From assembly GCA_937995995.1 (NCBI GenBank), contig CALKIP010000280.1, positions 1 to 10,100 of the forward strand: a DNA stretch of 10,100 nt, given 5' to 3'. Made by a program: the position numbers and the translations under genes. The notes under the pieces were generated by a model that saw only the letters and a program-made list of their open reading frames with translations, was not told where the DNA came from and searched no databases. The DNA comes from an uncultured bacterium (GTDB lineage Bacteria > Gemmatimonadota > Gemmatimonadetes > Longimicrobiales > RSA9). Of this stretch, positions 6,610 to 10,100 are shown piece by piece. Position 1 is the stretch's first letter; every line of letters begins with the position of its first letter.

Positions 6610-7675
6610 TTGCATGACCCGCCCCGGCCACACGGGCTACGAACTCCAGCGCCCTAGGCGTCCGCTTCGCCGGGCCGTACGAGCCGCCGTGCTCGCCCTG
6701 ACTTTCGCCATCGCCGCGTGTGGCGGCCAGGGCGAAGGCGACGTCGTCCGCGTCCGCGTGCCGGCCGGCTCAAGTTTCTCCGCGGTCACGGACTCGCTCG
6801 CCGAGAACGAGATCATCCGCGCGCCTGCGCTCTTCCGCATCTATGCGCGCATCAAGGGCGCCGACCACAACATCAAGCCTGGCACCTACGGATTCCGGAA
6901 GGGCACGGGCTGGGGCCGCGTACTCGACGACCTGCGCGAGGGACGCGTCATGACGGTCAAGCTGGTGATCCCCGAGGGGTGGGACCTGCGCAAGATCGCA
7001 CCGCGGCTCGCGGCATTGACCGGACTACCCGAGGACTCGGTCTTCACCGTGCTCGCCGACACGACGCTCGTCGAGAAGTACGGTCTCCCGGGACCCACAC
7101 TGGAAGGCTACCTCTACCCGGCGACCTACATCTTTCCGCTGGATTCACCGCTCGAGCCCGTGCTCGACCGCCTCATCCGGGAATACAAGGCGCGCTGGAC
7201 GCCTGCGCGTCAGGCCCGGGCGGATTCGATCGGAATGAGCGAGCGCGAAGTCGTCACCCTGGCTTCCATCGTCGAGAAGGAGGCCAAGGTCCGCGACGAA
7301 ATGCCGATGATCGCCGCCGTCTATCACAACCGGCTGCGCATCGGCTACCCGCTCCAGGCCGACCCCACGGTGCAGTACGCTCTCGGTGAGCACCAGAGTC
7401 GCCTGCTCTATGCACACATCGACAGTGTCGCCGACAATCCGTACAACACGTACAGGCACCCCGGCCTCCCACCCGGGCCGATCGCCTCGCCCAGCGTCGC
7501 CGCACTGGATGCGACGCTCTACCCTGCGGACACGAAGTACCTCTACTTCGTCGCGCGGCCCGATGGCACGCACATTTTCTCCCGCTCACTGGCCGCGCAC
7601 AACCGGGCCAAGGCCCTCATCCGCCGCGGACGCACCGTCTCGGGCGCCGGCGCGGCCAATCCGGGTGAGGACTGA
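6602..7675 (+). CDS. mltG: Endolytic murein transglycosylase MltG, with a lipoprotein signal
   Basis: This 357-residue YceG-family enzyme cuts nascent glycan strands and helps set their length in the cell wall. Visible signatures are VIPEGWDLRKI (122-132), LEGYLYPATY (168-177), ASIVEKEA (221-228) with predicted catalytic E225, LQADPTVQYALG (251-262), NPYNTYRHPGLPPGPI (279-294) and YFVARPDGTHIFS (315-327). The LysM-like N-terminal domain lies at about 47-120. Unlike the usual single membrane helix, the N-terminus has an Arg-rich stretch (18-27), a short hydrophobic core and IAAC-GG, a good lipobox with C40 as lipidated residue. ATG 6602 overlaps ruvX by 8 nt. ATG 6614 is an alternative, and the two lie in a 12-bp repeat carrying TGCATGA twice. 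The family assignment is certain; lipidation is predicted. Confidence 0.95.
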   Translation: MIDCMTRPGHTGYELQRPRRPLRRAVRAAVLALTFAIAACGGQGEGDVVRVRVPAGSSFSAVTDSLAENEIIRAPALFRIYARIKGADHNIKPGTYGFRKGTGWGRVLDDLREGRVMTVKLVIPEGWDLRKIAPRLAALTGLPEDSVFTVLADTTLVEKYGLPGPTLEGYLYPATYIFPLDSPLEPVLDRLIREYKARWTPARQARADSIGMSEREVVTLASIVEKEAKVRDEMPMIAAVYHNRLRIGYPLQADPTVQYALGEHQSRLLYAHIDSVADNPYNTYRHPGLPPGPIASPSVAALDATLYPADTKYLYFVARPDGTHIFSRSLAAHNRAKALIRRGRTVSGAGAANPGED

Positions 7676-7681
7676 GCAGCC

Positions 7682-8323
7682 ATGCGACACCAGGTGCCTG
7701 ATCTACGGTTGATCGTCATCACCGATCGACGCCTCGCGGCGCCGCACGACCCGGTCGATGTCGTGCGCGCGGCGCTCGAAGCCGGCGCACCGGCCGTGCA
7801 GCTTCGGGACAAAGATGCCACCGGGCGCGAATTGTTCGAGCAGGCCGTCAGGCTGCGCCGCCTGACGGCAGAGTACGACGCACTGCTCTTCGTCAACGAC
7901 CGGCTCGATGTAGCGCTTGCCGCCGGAGCCGATGGTGTCCACCTCGGCCCGGACGACATCCCACTCGCCGCCGCCCGGCGCGCGGCGCCGCGCCCGTTCC
8001 TCATCGGCATCTCGACCGACGATCCCGCCACCGCGGCAAGGGCTGTGGAGGATGGCGCCGACTACATCGGCTCGGGCGCCGTCTTCGGCACCCGCACCAA
8101 GACGGAAGTGGGCGATGAACGGATCGGGCCGGAGGGCGTGGCTGCGGTCGCACGGGCGGTTTCCGTGCCCGTCGTCGCCATCGGGGGGATCAACGAGGAG
8201 AATGCGAAGGAGTTGAGGGGGACCGGAATCGCAGGCGTCGCCGTGATCGGTGCGATCATGACGTCGCCTGCCCCGGATGAGGCTACGCGGGCGCTCCTCG
8301 CCGCCCTCGACCGGCCAGCGTAG
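7682..8323 (+). CDS. thiE: Thiamine-phosphate synthase
   Basis: This 213-residue TIM-barrel enzyme couples the pyrimidine (HMP-PP) and thiazole phosphate moieties to thiamine phosphate. It has QLRDKD (40-45), FVNDRLDVALAAGADGVHLG (70-89), GISTDD (109-114), ADYIGSGAVFGTRTK (126-140) and VPVVAIGGINEENA (162-175), all characteristic of ThiE. The conserved Q40, R42, K44, N72, D73 and K140 positions for diphosphate and metal binding are kept, which favours ThiE over the TenI regulators that share the fold. GAGG about 11 nt upstream supports the ATG. It is 6 nt after mltG and is the last gene of the unit. No other thiamine gene and no TPP riboswitch is visible, so it appears controlled with the unit and not by thiamine. 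Confidence 0.93.
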   Translation: MRHQVPDLRLIVITDRRLAAPHDPVDVVRAALEAGAPAVQLRDKDATGRELFEQAVRLRRLTAEYDALLFVNDRLDVALAAGADGVHLGPDDIPLAAARRAAPRPFLIGISTDDPATAARAVEDGADYIGSGAVFGTRTKTEVGDERIGPEGVAAVARAVSVPVVAIGGINEENAKELRGTGIAGVAVIGAIMTSPAPDEATRALLAALDRPA

Positions 8324-8330
8324 GGCGCTG
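8316..8330 (+). terminator. Small hairpin at the end of thiE
   Basis: CAGCG (8316-8320) and CGCTG (8326-8330) pair around TAGGG, which includes the thiE stop. The stem is only 5 bp and no T tract follows, so intrinsic termination is weakly supported. It is the only candidate in the 21-nt gap between the convergent thiE and activator genes. Confidence 0.2.
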
Positions 8331-8344
8331 CGATCGCGTCAGGA

Positions 8345-9814
8345 CTACCTGCCCCCTCCCCCACCCGAGGCCGCGACCGTGCGTTCCAGTCGCAATTTCA
8401 GGTCGTACTTCTTCAGCATGCGATGGATCGTCTTGCGGTCGATTCCCGCCTGACGCGCCGCCTCGGAGATGTTGCCGTCGTAGCGGACGAGCAGCGCCTC
8501 CAGATACGCCCTCTCGAACGCCTCGATGGCCTCTTCCTTGGCCTCGTGGAACGGCTGTTCGATATCCACCACGCCCGGAGGCCCGGAGGCTCCTCCACCG
8601 GCCGTTATCGGGAACTCGTCCGGCAAATCCTCCGCCGTGACCTCTTGGCCGGGTATGGCGAGGGAGGCGATCCGCTCCATGAGGTTCTGCAGCTCGCGTA
8701 CGTTGCCCGGCCAGCTGTGCGCGGAAAGCACACGAAGGGCTTCTGCGGACAGCCGCAACTGCGATTCCGCATCCCGGTCGTACTTCTCCGCGAAGCGACG
8801 CAGGAAGTGCTGCGCCAGGAGCGCAATGTCCTCACGCCGCTCCCGAAGCGGCGGAATCGTCACCGGCACCACGTTCAGTCGGAAATAGAGATCCTGCCGC
8901 AGCGTCCCTTCCGCCACCGCTTCCTCCGGGTCCCGGTTGGTCGCGGCGATGACGCGGATGTCGATCGGGATCTCGCTCTCCCCGCCGACCCGGCGGATTT
9001 TCCGCTCCTGGAGCACCCGGAGCAGCTTGGCCTGGAGCTCGAGGTCCATCTCACAGATCTCGTCCAGGAAGAATGTCCCCCCGGAGGCGATCTCCATGAG
9101 GCCGCGCTTCTGGACCGTCGCACCAGTGAAGGCACCCTTTTCGTGTCCGAAGAGCTCGGATTCGAGCAGATTCTCCGGAAACGCCGCGCAGTTCACGGCG
9201 ACGAAGGCCTGTTCCGCCCGAGGGCTGTTCTGGTGGATCGCCCGCGCGATCACCTCCTTGCCGGTCCCGCTCTCGCCTCGGATGAACACGCTCGCATCCG
9301 TCGATGCCACACGAAGCACCAGCGAAAACACGCGCTGCATGGCAGCGCTCACGCCGATCACGTTCTCGAGCGAGTAGCGCTCCCGGAGCTCGCCTCGCAG
9401 CCGCTCATTGTCCCGCGCAAGGCGCACCTGGTTCGCGGCTCGACCGATCAGGATCTGGAGCTGCGTCGCCGTGAACGGCTTGGGAATGTAATCGTACGCA
9501 CCCTCCCGGATCGCCTCGATACTGGAATCGACCGTCGCGAAGCCCGTGATCATGATCACCAACGTCTGCGGGTCCTGCCGCTTCGCCTCACGCAGCAGTT
9601 CCATCCCTCCGATGTCCGGGAGCCGCAGATCCGTCATCACGATGTCCGGCCGATGGCGACGCAGCAACTCCAGCGCTTCACCGCCCCGGTGCGCAGTCAA
9701 GACGGTATAGCCATCATGCTCCAGCAGACGGGAGCAGCTCTTCACGAGCAACTCCTCATCATCGACGAGCAGCACCGTCAGGGATTCATTCTGCGATCCA
9801 CTATCCATGATCAT
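8345..9814 (-). CDS. NtrC-family sigma-54-dependent response regulator
   Basis: This 489-residue transcription activator has three intact parts. The receiver (about 12-128) has D18/D19, phospho-acceptor D62 (VMTDLRLP), T90 and K112. The AAA+ domain (about 150-385) has Walker A GESGTGKE (180-187), the sigma-54 contact loop GAFTGA (227-232), Walker B GGTFFLDE (245-252), the RQDLYFRLNV region (306-315) and WPGNVREL (368-375). The C-terminal Fis-type helix-turn-helix covers about 445-470 (NISEAARQAGIDRKTIHRML). It should use ATP to open sigma-54 holoenzyme promoters when phosphorylated. A glycine-rich linker (405-415) and a GGGGG tail are unusual but minor. Start: ATG at 9814 or 9808 (M3); an in-frame TTG at 9874 would add 20 residues before the receiver and is less likely. 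It is convergent with thiE, and no partner kinase is seen. It cannot be tied to one subfamily such as AtoC or ZraR. Confidence 0.93.
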   Translation of the reverse strand: MIMDSGSQNESLTVLLVDDEELLVKSCSRLLEHDGYTVLTAHRGGEALELLRRHRPDIVMTDLRLPDIGGMELLREAKRQDPQTLVIMITGFATVDSSIEAIREGAYDYIPKPFTATQLQILIGRAANQVRLARDNERLRGELRERYSLENVIGVSAAMQRVFSLVLRVASTDASVFIRGESGTGKEVIARAIHQNSPRAEQAFVAVNCAAFPENLLESELFGHEKGAFTGATVQKRGLMEIASGGTFFLDEICEMDLELQAKLLRVLQERKIRRVGGESEIPIDIRVIAATNRDPEEAVAEGTLRQDLYFRLNVVPVTIPPLRERREDIALLAQHFLRRFAEKYDRDAESQLRLSAEALRVLSAHSWPGNVRELQNLMERIASLAIPGQEVTAEDLPDEFPITAGGGASGPPGVVDIEQPFHEAKEEAIEAFERAYLEALLVRYDGNISEAARQAGIDRKTIHRMLKKYDLKLRLERTVAASGGGGGR

Positions 9815-9846
9815 GCCCGGTGGGTCCCGGCTCCAACGCCACAGGT

Positions 9847-9874
9847 AGGATCCGGTTTGTAGAGGTTCGGTCAA
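9847..9874 (-). promoter_or_regulatory. Possible sigma-70-type promoter of the activator
   Basis: Read on the minus strand, TTGACC (9874-9869) is followed after 16 nt by GATCCT (9852-9847). The -35 box matches five of six consensus bases. The -10 box matches three of six, including the important second and last positions. Transcription would begin near 9840, a leader of about 25-30 nt. This is a weak prediction. Confidence 0.3.
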
Positions 9875-9905
9875 GATAGGCCGCCCTCGCCACCTGGCGC
9901 AACTC

Positions 9906-9920
9906 GCCTAGGCAGTGCCA
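9906..9920 (-). promoter_or_regulatory. Candidate sigma-54 (-24/-12) element upstream of the activator
   Basis: The minus strand reads TGGCACTGCCTAGGC. The -24 box TGGCAC is perfect, and GG and GC have the exact 12-nt offset, but the -12 box is AGGC in place of TTGC. Transcription would start near 9894, about 80 nt before the ATG. The inner GGCAGTGCC is a 9-bp palindrome (9911-9919), so an operator is an alternative reading. It would imply autoregulation by the encoded activator. Confidence 0.35.
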
Positions 9921-9925
9921 CCTAG

Positions 9926-9962
9926 CCCTACCCCAAATATCTACCCCCTGCCCCCTAATCCC
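9926..9962. repeat. C-run cluster (G-rich on the minus strand)
   Basis: Five C runs of 3, 4, 5, 5 and 3 bases at 9926-9928, 9931-9934, 9944-9948, 9951-9955 and 9960-9962 lie just upstream of the -24/-12-like element. On the minus strand these are G runs with loops of 4, 2, 9 and 2 nt. One loop exceeds the usual 7-nt limit, so quadruplex formation is possible but not canonical. Confidence 0.4.
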
Positions 9963-10001
9963 GCTGCCAAACCGCCTCTGACCGCCGAACCCCATGATCT
10001 G

Positions 10002-10032
10002 CCGACCGCCCGACTACCGACCGCCCGACTAC
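10002..10032. repeat. 15-bp tandem repeat, two copies
   Basis: CCGACCGCCCGACTA occurs twice in direct succession (10002-10016 and 10017-10031) without mismatch, plus one further base. It runs directly into the 7-bp array that follows. A related ACCGCC core also appears just upstream at 9971-9976 and 9981-9986. Confidence 0.85.
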
Positions 10033-10081
10033 TGACCCCTGACCCCTGACCCCTGACCCCTGACAGCTGACAGCTGAGCGC
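10033..10081. repeat. 7-bp tandem array with a G-quadruplex motif on the minus strand
   Basis: TGACCCC is repeated four times exactly (10033-10060), followed by TGACAGC twice (10061-10074) and a diverged TGAGCGC (10075-10081). All seven units keep TGA at the same phase, so the array grew by unit duplication with one variant also amplified. On the minus strand the four CCCC runs (10036-10060) become four GGGG runs with identical TCA loops, a textbook quadruplex pattern. The array lies about 220 nt before the activator start. Confidence 0.85.
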
Positions 10082-10100
10082 TGCCATTCCTGCCGGGCCC

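Larger units (their letters stand above)
9815..10100. other. Non-coding region upstream of the sigma-54 activator
   Basis: I find no convincing gene in these 286 nt. On the minus strand a 64-residue frame crosses it, but it has no recognisable features and overlaps the activator start. The region holds two candidate promoters for the activator (9847-9874 and 9906-9920) and a strongly C-rich, G-poor plus strand with tandem repeats up to about 10081. Base composition differs clearly from the adjoining genes. Confidence 0.7.

Noticed and set aside
6656..6682. Twin-arginine (Tat) export signal in MltG from the Arg-rich stretch RRPLRR
   Set aside because: The surrounding residues do not fit the Tat consensus and the lipobox is better explained by a Sec lipoprotein signal.
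7676..7681. Thiamine (TPP) riboswitch controlling thiE
   Set aside because: Only 6 nt separate mltG from thiE, leaving no room for the aptamer, and I saw no TPP aptamer consensus in the end of mltG.
8330..8337. GCGATCGC, identical to the highly iterated palindrome of cyanobacteria
   Set aside because: I noticed only this one copy, in the gap after thiE, and the gene content does not look cyanobacterial, so it is taken as coincidence.
8348..8366. G-rich stretch on the minus strand at the end of the activator gene
   Set aside because: It has only three runs of at least three G and encodes the glycine tail, so it is not a full quadruplex motif and is explained by coding.
8423..9862. Long plus-strand open frame of 479 codons opposite the sigma-54 activator
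   Set aside because: Its translation shows no family motifs and mirrors the codon pattern of the real minus-strand gene.
9801..9995. 64-codon minus-strand frame in the upstream region of the activator
   Set aside because: No recognisable domain or ribosome site, it overlaps the activator start and covers promoter-like elements and C-run sequence.

Overview
The window is GC-rich and densely coding, with ten genes and little intergenic sequence. The contents suggest a free-living Gram-negative-type bacterium: a secreted M24 peptidase, a lipoprotein-like MltG, PleD-like c-di-GMP signalling and a sigma-54 activator. Gene content and codon bias look most like Gemmatimonadota to me. That placement is an impression from family resemblance, not a computed result.

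Left part, minus strand (1-1968): a secreted aminopeptidase P-type metallopeptidase (721-1968), then a small YtxH-type membrane protein (311-544), then the 5' end of a GT20 trehalose-6-phosphate synthase gene that runs off the left edge (1-306). The last two are 4 nt apart and probably co-translated.

Centre, plus strand (2176-8323): seven closely packed genes that look like one transcription unit: a DivK-like single-domain response regulator, a PleD-like receiver-GGDEF diguanylate cyclase, NAD-dependent DNA ligase (ligA), a stand-alone V4R-domain protein, ruvX, mltG and thiE. Gaps are 3, 31, 5, 0, -8 and 6 nt. The 207-nt divergent region before it holds an element with exact -24/-12 (sigma-54) spacing at 2101-2116, followed by an 18-bp palindrome centred on the predicted start of transcription. 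Signalling genes at the head of the unit would thus share a transcript with DNA repair/replication, cell-wall and thiamine genes.

Right part: convergent to this unit is a complete NtrC-family sigma-54 activator (8345-9814, minus). Its upstream region (9815-10100) has a second -24/-12-like element (9906-9920) and, farther upstream, strongly C-rich plus-strand sequence with 15-bp and 7-bp tandem repeats. The 7-bp array gives four G4 runs with 3-nt loops on the minus strand, a textbook G-quadruplex pattern.

The most interesting reading, which is inference, is a sigma-54-linked c-di-GMP module: an activator gene and two sigma-54-type promoters, one before the divK/pleD-like pair and one before the activator itself. 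Three phospho-receiver domains occur without any histidine kinase in the window. I saw no RNA genes, CRISPR arrays, insertion sequences or phage genes.
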